A stretch of 64,000 nt of DNA from NCBI RefSeq assembly GCF_013761175.1, contig NZ_JACDUR010000005.1:654970-718969 (forward strand), read 5' to 3'. Numbering within the stretch: position 1 is the stretch's first letter; each line of letters opens with the position of its first letter. The DNA is from Nonomuraea soli. Lineage in GTDB: Bacteria; Actinomycetota; Actinomycetes; Streptosporangiales; Streptosporangiaceae. Below are positions 16,334-25,069 of this stretch, piece by piece. The position numbers were made by a program, and so were the translations under genes. The notes beneath the pieces are model-generated. The model worked only from the letters and a program-made list of their open reading frames with translations. It made no database searches and was not told the DNA's origin.

Positions 16334-17791
16334 ATGCAACTCCTCGACCCCAAGATCTGGACGGGATCGGTGTTCAGCGGCGGATGGAGTTCCGCGCGGG
16401 AGGACGCGCCGGTGGTGGAACCGGCCACCGGCGAGGAGCTCGGCCGCGCCGGGGTGGCCGGGCCCGAGGAGATCGCGCGGGCCTGCGCCTCGGCGGCGGC
16501 GGCCCAGCGCGAATGGGCGGCGACGAGCTTCGAGGAGCGGGCCGCGGTGCTGCGCCGCGCCGGGCGGCTGTTCGAGGAGCACGCCGCCGAGATCCAGGAG
16601 TGGATCGTGCGCGAGGCGGGCTCCATCCCGCCCAAGGCGGGCTTCGAGGTGCACGTGGCCGCCCAGGAGTGTTACGAGGCGGCCATGCTGACCTCCCAGC
16701 CGCTGGGCGACATCCTGCCCACCGCCAAGCGGCGCCTCAGCCTGGCCCGCCGGGTCCCGGCCGGCGTGGTCGGCGTCATCGCGCCCTTCAACTTCCCGCT
16801 CATCCTCGGCATCCGCTCCGTCGCCCCCGCCCTGGCCCTGGGCAACGCGGTCGTCTTCAAGCCCGACCCGCGCACCGCCGTCTGCGGCGGCGTCTCGATC
16901 GCGCGGGTGATGGAGGAGGCGGGGCTCCCGGAAGGTGTGCTGCACGTGCTGCCGGGCGGCGCTGAAGCGGGCACCGCCCTGGTCGCCGACCCGCACGTCC
17001 GGGTGATCTCGTTCACCGGCTCCACCGCCGCGGGGCGCAAGGTCGGCGAGCTGGCCGCGCGCCACCTCAAGCGTGCTCACCTGGAGCTGGGCGGCAACTC
17101 GGCGCTGATCGTGCTGGAGGACGCCGACCTCGAAGCGGCGGTCTCGGCGGCGGCCTGGGGCTCCTTCCTGCACCAGGGGCAGATCTGCATGACCACGGGC
17201 CGTCATCTCGTGCACGCCTCGCTCGCCGAGGAGTACGCCGCCCTGCTGTCGGCCAAGGCCGAGGCCATGCCGGTCGGCAACCCCCTGACCGAGCAGGTCG
17301 CGCTCGGCCCGATCATCGACGCCGGGCAGCTGGAGAAGGTGCACGCGCTGGTCACCGCCAGCGTCGACGCGGGCGCCAGGCTCGACGCCGGCGGCACCTA
17401 CCAGGACCTGTTCTACCGGCCCACCGTGTTGTCGCGGGTGCCCACCGCGGCGCCCGCCTTCGCCCAGGAGGTCTTCGGACCGGTCGCGCCCATCGTCTCC
17501 TTCAGGGACGACCCCGAGGCCGCCGCGCTGGCCGCCGCCTCGGAGTACGGCCTGTCGCTCGGCATCCTCACCGGCGACCCGATGCGCGGCATGGAGCTGG
17601 CCGAGCACATCCCCACCGGCATCGTGCACATCAACGACCAGACGGTCGACGACGAGGCGGTGGCCCCGTTCGGCGGGGTCGGCGCGTCCGGCACCGGTGC
17701 TCGCTTCGGCGGCGCCGCCGCTAACATCGAGGCATTCACGGAGACACGCTGGATGACGATGCAGAGCGGGATAGAGCGCTATCCGTTCTAG
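16334..17791 (+). CDS. Benzaldehyde-type aldehyde dehydrogenase (NAD(P)+)
   Basis: 485 residues with full ALDH architecture: Rossmann block FTGSTAAGRKVGE, general base Glu in HLELGGNSA, and nucleophilic Cys in HQGQICMTT. The C-terminal APFGGVGASGTGARFGG follows. The N-terminus WTGSVFSGGW and the APFNFPLILGIRSVAPALALGN block resemble benzaldehyde dehydrogenases (XylC group), oxidising aryl aldehydes to acids. AAGGAG precedes the start. It is followed 14 bp later by an IclR regulator and divergent from the NitT/TauT operon. Confidence 0.9.
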   Translation: MQLLDPKIWTGSVFSGGWSSAREDAPVVEPATGEELGRAGVAGPEEIARACASAAAAQREWAATSFEERAAVLRRAGRLFEEHAAEIQEWIVREAGSIPPKAGFEVHVAAQECYEAAMLTSQPLGDILPTAKRRLSLARRVPAGVVGVIAPFNFPLILGIRSVAPALALGNAVVFKPDPRTAVCGGVSIARVMEEAGLPEGVLHVLPGGAEAGTALVADPHVRVISFTGSTAAGRKVGELAARHLKRAHLELGGNSALIVLEDADLEAAVSAAAWGSFLHQGQICMTTGRHLVHASLAEEYAALLSAKAEAMPVGNPLTEQVALGPIIDAGQLEKVHALVTASVDAGARLDAGGTYQDLFYRPTVLSRVPTAAPAFAQEVFGPVAPIVSFRDDPEAAALAAASEYGLSLGILTGDPMRGMELAEHIPTGIVHINDQTVDDEAVAPFGGVGASGTGARFGGAAANIEAFTETRWMTMQSGIERYPF

Positions 17792-17805
17792 GTGGGGGTG
17801 ACCGG

Positions 17806-18588
17806 ATGGCGGAGTCGGCTGAGCACGTGCAGTCGCTGGCGCGCGGCCTGGCGGTGATCCGCGCCTTCGGCTCCGACACCCCGGAGCTCACGCTCAGCGA
17901 CGTGGCCAAGTCCACCGGCCTGACCAGGGCCGCCGCGAGGCGTTTCCTGCTCACCCTGGTCGACCTCGGCTACGTGCGCACCGACGGCAAACTGTTCGCG
18001 CTCACCCCGCGGGTGCTGGAGCTCGGCTACTCCTACCTGTCAAGCCTGAGCCTGCCCGAGGTCGCCGACCCGCACCTCGAACGACTGGTCGCCGAGGTGC
18101 ACGAGTCCGCCTCCGTGGCGGTGCTCGACGGTCCCGACGTCGTCTACGTGGCCCGCGTGGCCACCTCGCGCATCATGCGGGTGTCGATCAACATCGGCAC
18201 CCGCTTCCCGGCCTACTGCACCTCGATGGGCCGCGCGCTGCTGGCCGGGCTCGACGACGAGGCGCTCGACACCTACCTGTCCGGCACCGAGCTGCGGGCG
18301 CTCACCCCTCGCACGATCACCTCGCCGATGGTGCTGCGCGCCGAGCTCGACAAGGTGCGCAGGCAGGGATGGGTCCTGGTCGACCAGGAGCTGGAGGAGG
18401 GGCTGCGCTCGCTGGCCGCGCCGATCCGCGACCGCGGCGGGCGCACGATCGCGGCGATCAACATCTCCTCGCACGCCAGCCGTACCACCGCCCAGTCGGT
18501 GCGCCGCGACCTGCTGCCGCCGCTGCTGGCGACCGCGGCCAGGATCGAGGCCGACCTGGAGGCGACGCGAACGGGCCTGCGGGCCTGA
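17806..18588 (+). CDS. IclR-family regulator, PcaR/PobR-like
   Basis: 260 residues. The winged HTH is at about 10-75 (LTLSDVAKSTGLTRAAARRFLLTLVDLGYV). The IclR effector domain follows, with YCTSMGRALLAGLDDE and a C-terminal GRTIAAINISSHASRT. The RAAARRFLLTL recognition helix is characteristic of the Pca/Pob subgroup, which senses protocatechuate, beta-ketoadipate or 4-hydroxybenzoate. It lies in the same direction as the aryl aldehyde dehydrogenase and probably regulates it. The stop codon overlaps a LacI operator serving the next gene. Confidence 0.92.
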   Translation: MAESAEHVQSLARGLAVIRAFGSDTPELTLSDVAKSTGLTRAAARRFLLTLVDLGYVRTDGKLFALTPRVLELGYSYLSSLSLPEVADPHLERLVAEVHESASVAVLDGPDVVYVARVATSRIMRVSINIGTRFPAYCTSMGRALLAGLDDEALDTYLSGTELRALTPRTITSPMVLRAELDKVRRQGWVLVDQELEEGLRSLAAPIRDRGGRTIAAINISSHASRTTAQSVRRDLLPPLLATAARIEADLEATRTGLRA

Positions 18589-18600
18589 CAACGTTGTCGA
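18586..18600 (+). promoter_or_regulatory. LacI-type operator before regulator gene
   Basis: TGACAACGTTGTCGA contains the perfect 12-bp palindrome GACAACGTTGTC. The same core occurs at 24921-24932 upstream of the sugar-binding lipoprotein gene. It starts at the IclR stop codon and lies about 30 bp before the LacI regulator start, implying autoregulation. Confidence 0.75.
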
Positions 18601-18628
18601 CGGCGGCTCGCTGAGCGATGATTCGGTC

Positions 18629-19603
18629 GTGAGACCGACGATGAACGATGTCGCCCGCGCGGCAGGAGTGGCGCTCAAGACCGTCTCCCGCGTCGTGAAC
18701 GGCGAGCCGGGCGTCAACGAGTCCACCGCGGCGCGGGTGCGCGAGGCGATCCAGGAGCTCGGCTACAGCCGCAACGAGGGCGCCCGCATGTTGCGCCGAG
18801 GCCGCACCGCCACCATCGGCCTGGTCATCGAGGACGTGGGCGACCCCTTCTACGCCGGGCTCAGCCGCGCGGTCGAGGAGAGCGTGATCCGCCACGGATA
18901 CCTGTTGCTCACGGGCTCCTCTGGAGAGGATCCGGGGCGCGAGCGCGAGCTGGTGCGGGCCTTCTGCGACCGCCGGGTCGACGGTCTGATCGTCATCCCG
19001 GCCGGGAGCGACCACACCTATCTGCGCCCCGAGCTCGACGCCGGCACTCCCGCCGTCTTCGTGGACCGGCCGCCGGGGCCGGGCATCGACGCCGACACGG
19101 TGCTGTGCGACAACGCGGGCGGCGCCGCCCTGGCCGTCGGCCACCTGCTCAGGCACGGCCACCGGCGTATCGCCTTCCTCGGCGACAGCCCGTCGATCTT
19201 CACCGCCACCGAGCGCCTGCGCGGTTACCGCGAGACGCTGGGCGAGCTGTTCGACGAGCGGCTGGTCACGATGCGCCCGGCGACGCTGGAAGGTGTGCGC
19301 GCCGACCTCGACCGCATGTTCGCCCTCGACGACCCGCCGACCGCGCTGTTCACCGGCAACGGCCGCTTCACCATGACCACGCTCCGGGCTCTGGCGGGCA
19401 GATGGCTGCCGCTGGTCGGCTTCGACGACTTCGAGCTGGCCGACCTGCTCTCCCCCGGCGTCACGGTGGTCGCCCAGGACCCCGCCGGGCTCGGGAGGGT
19501 CGCGGCCGAGCTGCTGCTGCGCAGGATCGGCGGCGACGACGGCCCCTCGGAGCACCTGCGACTGCCGGTCAGGCTCATCGTGCGCGGCTCGGTCGAACGC
19601 TGA
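18629..19603 (+). CDS. LacI-family sugar regulator
   Basis: 324 residues with LacI HTH (TMNDVARAAGVALKTVSRVVNGE), hinge helix NEGARMLRRGRTATIG and effector domain VGFDDFELADLLSPGVT. GTG at 18629 and ATG at 18641 are both possible starts; the HTH needs the residues just after the second. An identical palindromic operator before this gene and before the sugar ABC importer at 24.9 kb makes it the likely repressor of both. The 3' end overlaps the convergent MFS gene by 29 bp. Confidence 0.93.
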   Translation: MRPTMNDVARAAGVALKTVSRVVNGEPGVNESTAARVREAIQELGYSRNEGARMLRRGRTATIGLVIEDVGDPFYAGLSRAVEESVIRHGYLLLTGSSGEDPGRERELVRAFCDRRVDGLIVIPAGSDHTYLRPELDAGTPAVFVDRPPGPGIDADTVLCDNAGGAALAVGHLLRHGHRRIAFLGDSPSIFTATERLRGYRETLGELFDERLVTMRPATLEGVRADLDRMFALDDPPTALFTGNGRFTMTTLRALAGRWLPLVGFDDFELADLLSPGVTVVAQDPAGLGRVAAELLLRRIGGDDGPSEHLRLPVRLIVRGSVER

Positions 19604-20747
19604 GCAGCGCCACGACCATGCCCACCGCTCCCGCCAGAGCGATCGCCAGGTGCGGCGCGGCCACCTCGCCGACGCCGCCCACCAGCGCCGCGCCCACGGC
19701 CTGGCCGGTCATCAGCCCGGTGCTCTGCAGCCCGAACGCCTGACCGCGCACCTGCTCGGGCACCGCGTCGAGGAAGGCACGCTGCAGCCCGAGCGTGTAG
19801 GCCAGGCAGGCCGCCGACAACCCCGCGCACACGGCGGCCACCACGACGCCCGGCTGCGCCGCGAAGACCAGCCACGGCAGGCCCATGAGAACGGCCAGCG
19901 GCCGTGACAGGCGCTCGCGGGCCGGCGGCGCGAGGAACCTGCCCACGACGAACTCCCCCACGGCCATGCCGCCCGCCGCGATGCCCAGCACCAGGCCGGC
20001 CTTCGACCCCAGGTACGGCACCAGCATCGCCTCGGCCCCGGCCAGGAACATCACCGGCAGCCACTGCGCCAGCAGCAGCCCTCGCACCTTCCGGTCGGCG
20101 AACAGCCGCCTGTTGACGGCCAGCGAGCCGCCCGCGCCGCCACGGGCCGGACGGTACGGCAGGCCGAGGCGCAGCAGCAGCGCCGAGAGCAGGGCCATGG
20201 CCGCAGTGACGGCCAGGGCGTTCTCCGGCCCGGTCAGCGCGATGAAGGCCCCGCCCACCGCCATGCCCGCGATCTGGGAGCCCGCCGAGGTCACGCCCAG
20301 CACCGAGCGTCCCAGCACGAAGGCGTCGCCCGGCAGCACCTCGGGCATCATCGCCGACCTCGCGGCCATGAAGACCGGGGTGAAGATCCCGCTCACCAGC
20401 ACCAGGGCCAGCAGCACCCAGATGGGCAGGCCCGCGAAGGCGATCAGCAGGCAGACCACGACCCGCACCAGCTCGCCCACGATCATGAGCAGCCGCGGCG
20501 AGATCCGGTCGGCCAGGTTGAGCAGGAACAGGCCGCCGAAGACGTAGGGCAGCCATCCGGCCATGTAGGCCGCCGCCGACAGGCCGGGCGAGCCGGTCTG
20601 GGCGTAGACCAGCACCGACAGGGCGAGCATCTTGACCGAGTCGCCGGTCACCAGGAGGGCGAAGCTGCCGAACAGCACCCGGAACTCGCGGACGGCGAAG
20701 ACCTGCCCGAAGGTGGCGGCCTGCTCCCCGCCCTGAGTCGTCGTCAT
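19575..20747 (-). CDS. MFS transporter (drug-efflux type)
   Basis: The ATG at 20747 has an ideal AAGGAG five bases upstream; 390 residues with about 12 transmembrane segments. FAVREFRVLFGSFALLVTGDSVKMLALSVLVY resembles the MFS_3/enterobactin-exporter-like group. It is divergent from an ArsR-type regulator with a palindrome between them, so it is probably that regulator's target. The exported compound is unknown. Confidence 0.9.
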   Translation of the reverse strand: MTTTQGGEQAATFGQVFAVREFRVLFGSFALLVTGDSVKMLALSVLVYAQTGSPGLSAAAYMAGWLPYVFGGLFLLNLADRISPRLLMIVGELVRVVVCLLIAFAGLPIWVLLALVLVSGIFTPVFMAARSAMMPEVLPGDAFVLGRSVLGVTSAGSQIAGMAVGGAFIALTGPENALAVTAAMALLSALLLRLGLPYRPARGGAGGSLAVNRRLFADRKVRGLLLAQWLPVMFLAGAEAMLVPYLGSKAGLVLGIAAGGMAVGEFVVGRFLAPPARERLSRPLAVLMGLPWLVFAAQPGVVVAAVCAGLSAACLAYTLGLQRAFLDAVPEQVRGQAFGLQSTGLMTGQAVGAALVGGVGEVAAPHLAIALAGAVGMVVALLSVRPSRAR

Positions 20748-20850
20748 CCTGGCTCCTTCGTGTCGGATCGCCCCGGCGGCCGAGGGAGGAGGGCCGCCGG
20801 GGCGAGGTACCCGACGATCGTCAGGGCTTGAGGCGCTCGGGGGCGAAAGA

Positions 20851-20866
20851 TTCGGATATAACCGAA
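20851..20866. promoter_or_regulatory. Palindromic operator and -10 of the ArsR-like gene
   Basis: TTCGGATATAACCGAA is a TTCGG-N6-CCGAA palindrome ending two bases before the ATG at 20869. Its centre contains TATAAC, a good -10 hexamer six bases before the start. There is no Shine-Dalgarno, so transcription probably begins at the start codon and the bound regulator would cover the -10. Confidence 0.6.
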
Positions 20867-20868
20867 AG

Positions 20869-21852
20869 ATGTACCGCCTGGAGGTCTCGCCACAGGACAT
20901 CGTCGCCAGCCGCTTCGCCATCTCACCGCTCATGGAGACGATGCACTGCCAGTTCGTCCTCGACGGCCAGCATCCGCCGGGGCCGCACCGCCAGTGGCTG
21001 GCCCGCTGGCGGGAGCCGTACCTGCGACTGCGCGAGCACCACCTCGGCCTGCGGCTGGCACCCCTGATCACCGGCCTGCGCGGCCCGAACAACGTCGACT
21101 TCCTCGCCCCGCCGCCCATCGGCGTGGCGGTCGGCTTCGACGAGGAGATCGCCGCCATGCGGCGGGTGCCGCTGGAACAGGCCCACCAGGAGATCGAGGA
21201 GGCGCTCGCCCCGCGACGCGGGATCGACCCCGGGCTGCGGCGCGTCCTGCTCGGGCCGGACGTCGTCGAACTGCTCGCCCAGGCCATGGAGGCGCTGTGG
21301 CGGGAGATCCTCAGTACGGCCTGGCCGAGATTCCAGGCCGTCCTCCAGCGCGACATCGTGCACCGGGCCGGGCAACTGGCCGCCTACGGCTGGGCGGCGG
21401 CGCTCGGCGACCTGAGCGAGCACGTCCGATGGGTGCCACCCGGGCGGATCGAGATCGACATGCGCAGCGACGGCGACATCAGGCTCGACGGGCGCGGCCT
21501 GCTGCTCGTCCCGACCGTGTTCGGGTTCGACGTGGGCGCCTACCTGGAGGAGGCCTGGCCGTACGCGCTGGTCTACCCGGCCAGGGGCGTGGCCGCCGAC
21601 CTGCCCTCCCACCACGACCTGACCGGGCTGATCGGGCGCAGCCGTACACGCATCCTGCTCGAACTGGCGAGCCCGGCGACCACCACGCAGCTCGCGGTCC
21701 TGCTGGAGCAGAGCCCCGGCACCGTCGGCGAGCACATCGCCGCCCTGCGCGGGGCCGGGCTGATCAGCGGGGCCCGCTCGGGGCGGCACGTGCTCTACAG
21801 CCGCACGCTCCTGGGCGAGGCGCTGGTCAGCCCTTCAACGCTCCAGCCATGA
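20869..21852 (+). CDS. ArsR-like winged-helix regulator (DUF5937 type)
   Basis: 327 residues. The N-terminal 200 residues form an alpha/beta effector region, starting YRLEVSPQDIVASRFAISPL. The C-terminal winged helix is TRILLELASPATTTQLAVLLEQSPGTVGEHIAALRGAGLI and then SGRHVLYSRT, an ArsR-type reader. This arrangement is common in actinobacterial ArsR regulators with a DUF5937 domain, usually next to an MFS exporter, exactly as here. The start follows the operator directly. Confidence 0.88.
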   Translation: MYRLEVSPQDIVASRFAISPLMETMHCQFVLDGQHPPGPHRQWLARWREPYLRLREHHLGLRLAPLITGLRGPNNVDFLAPPPIGVAVGFDEEIAAMRRVPLEQAHQEIEEALAPRRGIDPGLRRVLLGPDVVELLAQAMEALWREILSTAWPRFQAVLQRDIVHRAGQLAAYGWAAALGDLSEHVRWVPPGRIEIDMRSDGDIRLDGRGLLLVPTVFGFDVGAYLEEAWPYALVYPARGVAADLPSHHDLTGLIGRSRTRILLELASPATTTQLAVLLEQSPGTVGEHIAALRGAGLISGARSGRHVLYSRTLLGEALVSPSTLQP

Positions 21853-22654
21853 GCCCGCGCATGAAGAAGCGGCCCAGGAAGACGTAGATCAGCATCGTCG
21901 GGATGGAGCTCAGGATCGCCGCGGCCATCTGCTGGCTGTACGGCGTGGCCTGCGCGCCGGCGATGTTGTTGAGCATCACGGTGGTCGGCCAGTTCTGCGG
22001 GCTGGCCAGGAAGACCGCGAACAGGAAGTCGTTCCAGAGCGAGGTGAACTGCCAGATGATCACCACGGCGATCGCCGGCCCGCTCACCGGCAGCACCACC
22101 GACCAGTAGGTGCGCAGCATGCCCGCGCCGTCGACGCGGCTGGCCTCGATCAGCTCCGTCGGGATCGTCACGTAGTAGTTGCGGAAGATCAGCGTGCAGA
22201 TCGGGATGCCGTAGACGACGTGCGCCAGGATCAGGCCGGGAAGGCCGCCGTAGAAGAAGCCGCTCGCGCCCACCGCCTCGTCCAGGTTGATCAGCAGCTG
22301 GACCAGCGGGATCATCACGCCCTGGTACGGGATGAACATGCCGAACAGGAAGAGCGTGAACAGCACGTCGGCGCCCGGGAAGCGCCATTTCGACAGCACG
22401 TATCCGTTCATCGAGCCGAGCGCGCAGGCCAGGATCGAGCCGGGCACGGCCAGCAGGATCGAGTTCCAGATGCCGGGGCGCAGCTTCTCCCAGGCCACGC
22501 CCCACGCCTCGAAGGTCCAGGTCTGCGGCAGGTTCCAGGCCTGGCTCGGGTCCGCCTCCGTCAGGGGCTTGAAGCTGGTGGCCAGCAGCACGTAGACGGG
22601 GATCAGGAAGATCAGCACGAAGGCCAGCAGCAGGATGAAGCGGACGGCCCTCAA
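21827..22654 (-). CDS. Sugar ABC permease (MalG type)
   Basis: 275 residues with six transmembrane helices and the CUT1 EAA loop IPTELIEASRVDGAGMLRTYWSVVLP. The N-terminal PVYVLLATSFKP is typical of MalG-like components. The ATG overlaps the stop of the upstream permease (ATGA). Its coding end overlaps the convergent ArsR-like gene by 26 bp. No ATPase gene is present in this operon; as usual in actinobacteria a shared MsiK-type ATPase elsewhere is expected. Confidence 0.93.
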   Translation of the reverse strand: MRAVRFILLLAFVLIFLIPVYVLLATSFKPLTEADPSQAWNLPQTWTFEAWGVAWEKLRPGIWNSILLAVPGSILACALGSMNGYVLSKWRFPGADVLFTLFLFGMFIPYQGVMIPLVQLLINLDEAVGASGFFYGGLPGLILAHVVYGIPICTLIFRNYYVTIPTELIEASRVDGAGMLRTYWSVVLPVSGPAIAVVIIWQFTSLWNDFLFAVFLASPQNWPTTVMLNNIAGAQATPYSQQMAAAILSSIPTMLIYVFLGRFFMRGLMAGALKG

Positions 22655-23535
22655 CGGTCCTTCTCCTTACGCACCGACCAGACCAGGTAGGGGATGACGA
22701 AGATCGCCACGGCGAGCACGATGTAGGCGGCGATGGTCGCGCCCTTGGCCGGATCGTCGGAGTCGAAGACCGTCACCCACATGAACACCGCGGGCACGTC
22801 GGTGACGATCTGCTTGCCCGACACCGCCATGATCAGGTCGAAGACCTTCAGCGAGATGTGGCCCAGGATGATCAGCGCCGACAGGGTCACAGGACGCAGC
22901 AGCGGCAGCACCACGTGGCGGTAGACGCCCCACTCCGTGCAGCCGTCGACCCGCGCCGCCTCCCTCAGCTCCTCCGGCACCCCGCGGAAGCCGGCCAGGA
23001 ACAACGCCATGACATAGCCCGACATCTGCCAGACCGCCGGGATCGCCATCGCGGCCATGCCCCAGTCCTGGTCGCGGAACCACGCCCACTGCGGCAGCCC
23101 GACCGCGTCGAACAGCCGGTTCAGGCCGACGGCCCGCTCGCCCTGACCCGAGTTCATCAGCCAGCGCCACACGATGCCGGTGGCGATGAACGAGACGGCC
23201 ATCGGGAACAGGTAGATCGTGCGGAAGGTGCCCTCGCCCCTGATGCCCTTCTCCATGAGGAACGCCAGGAACCAGCCGAGCACCAGCGCCCCGACCACGA
23301 AGACGACCGTGAACTTGATCGCGTGCTCGACCGACAGGTGCCATCGGGGCTGGTCCCAGATGGCGATGAAGTTCTCCAGCCCGACGAACTGCTCGTCCTG
23401 CTGCCTGCTCGTGTGCTTGTCGGTCATCGCCAGGCGGAAGTTCCAGCCCAGCATGCCGTACACGAACACGCCGATCGCCACGATCGAGGGCGCGACCAGG
23501 AGCAGTCCGGGCAACCAGGTGCGTGCCCTTCGCAA
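22651..23535 (-). CDS. Sugar ABC permease (MalF type)
   Basis: 294 residues. The EAA loop is VPEELREAARVDGCTEWGVYRHVVLP. A large second-to-third helix region includes the partner-facing loop around ENFIAIWDQPRWH. It is coupled to the MalG-type permease downstream. The gene is separated from the binding-protein gene by a 46-bp spacer holding a strong hairpin that can lower its expression relative to the binding protein. Confidence 0.93.
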   Translation of the reverse strand: MRRARTWLPGLLLVAPSIVAIGVFVYGMLGWNFRLAMTDKHTSRQQDEQFVGLENFIAIWDQPRWHLSVEHAIKFTVVFVVGALVLGWFLAFLMEKGIRGEGTFRTIYLFPMAVSFIATGIVWRWLMNSGQGERAVGLNRLFDAVGLPQWAWFRDQDWGMAAMAIPAVWQMSGYVMALFLAGFRGVPEELREAARVDGCTEWGVYRHVVLPLLRPVTLSALIILGHISLKVFDLIMAVSGKQIVTDVPAVFMWVTVFDSDDPAKGATIAAYIVLAVAIFVIPYLVWSVRKEKDR

Positions 23536-23553
23536 GATCTCTCCCTCAGTGAG

Positions 23554-23577
23554 GCGGGCCCCCTCTCGGGGGCCCGC
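23554..23577 (-). terminator. Intra-operon attenuating hairpin
   Basis: GCGGGCCCCC and GGGGGCCCGC form a perfect 10-bp stem with a TCTC loop between the binding-protein stop and the first permease start. There is no U-run. Such stems commonly stabilise or partly terminate the message so that the binding protein is made in excess. Confidence 0.7.
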
Positions 23578-23581
23578 GCTG

Positions 23582-24880
23582 CTACTGAATGTTGGCCTTC
23601 GCCGCGTCGTCGAGCGCCTTCTGCAGGCCGGCGACGTCCTTCGTGCCCATGAACAGGCCCACCGCCTCGCCGATCGCCGCCAGGTGCGGCTGGCTCACCG
23701 AGACGCCGTGCTGGATGGATCCGGCCAGCTTGTTGCCGCCCCAGTCCTTCAGCGCGTCGGCCAGGTAGTCGGTGTAGAGACTCGTGTCGGCGTCCTTGCG
23801 GGCCGGGATCGAGCCCTTCTTCGGGTTGAAGGCGTCCTGGCCCTCCTTGCTCGCCGCGACCTTCAGCCAGGCGAGCGCGCCGTCACGGTTCTTGGCGCCC
23901 TTGGGGAGGGTGAAACTGTCGGACAGCCACATGTAGGTGCCCTCGGTGCCGGGCGAGGGGGCCCAGTCGAAGTCGGTCTTGGAGGCCTTGCCCAGACCGC
24001 CGTCCGGAGGGTTGTGGAAGTAGCCGTAGGCCCAGTCGCCCATGATGTTGAAGGCGGCCTGGCCGTCGGCGACCTGCTTGGCGGCGGGCTGCCAGTCGTC
24101 CTGCGGGTCGCCCGCGTACTCCATGATCTTGGCGAACTTCTGCAGCGCCGTGGTCACCTCGGGACCCGCCCAGTTGCCGCCCGGCTTGAACAGGGCGTTG
24201 TAGGCGTCGGTGCCCATCGAGCCGAGCATGACGTTCTCGAGCAGGTGGGCGACGGTCCACTCCGAACCGATCGACAGCGGGATCTTGCCGGTGGCCTTGA
24301 CCTTCTCCAGGGCGGCGATGAACTCGTCGATCGACTTCGGCGCGCCCGCGAGGCCGGCTTCCTTGAGGATGGCCGGGTTGAACCACAGGACGTTCGAGCG
24401 GTGGATGTTCACCGGGACCGAGTAGATCTGGCCGTCGACGCTGATCTGCTCGATCAGCTGCGCCGGGAAGACGTCCTTGAGCTTGAGCTCGTCGTAGAGG
24501 CTGTTGAGCGGCTCCAGCTTGCCGTCCTTGATGTAGCCCTGGAGCTCGGCGCCCGCGTGACCCTGGAAGGTGTCGGGGGGCTGGTTGCCGTCGAGCTTCG
24601 TCTTCAGCAGGGCCTTCGCCTTGTCACCCGAGCCACCGGCGACGGCGGCGTCGAAGAAGGTGAACTGGGTGTTCTGCTTCTCGAAGATCTCTCTCATGGC
24701 CTTCAGGCCGTCGGCCTCACCCGGGCCCGTCCACCAGGAGAAGACCTCCACCTGTTTCTTGGAATCGCCGCCCGCCGCGCCCGTCGCCTGCGTTCCCGAC
24801 GGGGTCTGGTTGCCCCCTCCGCAGGCGGCCAGGCCCAGTAAGCCGGCCATCGCGATGGTCGCTAACCACTGTCGTCGCAT
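23582..24880 (-). CDS. Sugar-binding lipoprotein (CUT1 family)
   Basis: 432 residues with lipobox LAAC at residues 17-20 of a signal of type MRRQWLATIAMAGLLGLAAC. Solute-binding features include VEVFSWWTGPGEADGLKAM, a signature of sugar-binding proteins, then FNIMGDWAYGYF and LPKGAKNRDGALAWLKV. Expression is probably controlled by the LacI operator 40 bp upstream. The sugar is unknown; a glucose/oligosaccharide-like ligand is a guess from overall resemblance. Confidence 0.93.
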   Translation of the reverse strand: MRRQWLATIAMAGLLGLAACGGGNQTPSGTQATGAAGGDSKKQVEVFSWWTGPGEADGLKAMREIFEKQNTQFTFFDAAVAGGSGDKAKALLKTKLDGNQPPDTFQGHAGAELQGYIKDGKLEPLNSLYDELKLKDVFPAQLIEQISVDGQIYSVPVNIHRSNVLWFNPAILKEAGLAGAPKSIDEFIAALEKVKATGKIPLSIGSEWTVAHLLENVMLGSMGTDAYNALFKPGGNWAGPEVTTALQKFAKIMEYAGDPQDDWQPAAKQVADGQAAFNIMGDWAYGYFHNPPDGGLGKASKTDFDWAPSPGTEGTYMWLSDSFTLPKGAKNRDGALAWLKVAASKEGQDAFNPKKGSIPARKDADTSLYTDYLADALKDWGGNKLAGSIQHGVSVSQPHLAAIGEAVGLFMGTKDVAGLQKALDDAAKANIQ

Positions 24881-24919
24881 CGCACACCGTCCCTTTCACA
24901 ACCCCGAGCGGTCGTCAGG

Positions 24920-24933
24920 TGACAACGTTGTCA
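24920..24933 (-). promoter_or_regulatory. LacI-type operator of the sugar importer
   Basis: TGACAACGTTGTCA is a perfect 14-bp palindrome located 40 bp upstream of the binding-protein start. Its 12-bp core is identical to the site before the LacI gene at 18.6 kb, linking the two loci as one regulon. Confidence 0.8.
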
Positions 24934-25069
24934 GTAGGGCAATCAACCCACTTCGCGGACTACGGCGTCAAGGAGCTACGGATAACAGGTCCGCATAGAA
25001 GGGGAGCGCTCTCCGCCCTACACACCGGCTCACGGAGTATGTAGCGGGGCCTCCTGGGGGTGAAGTGTT

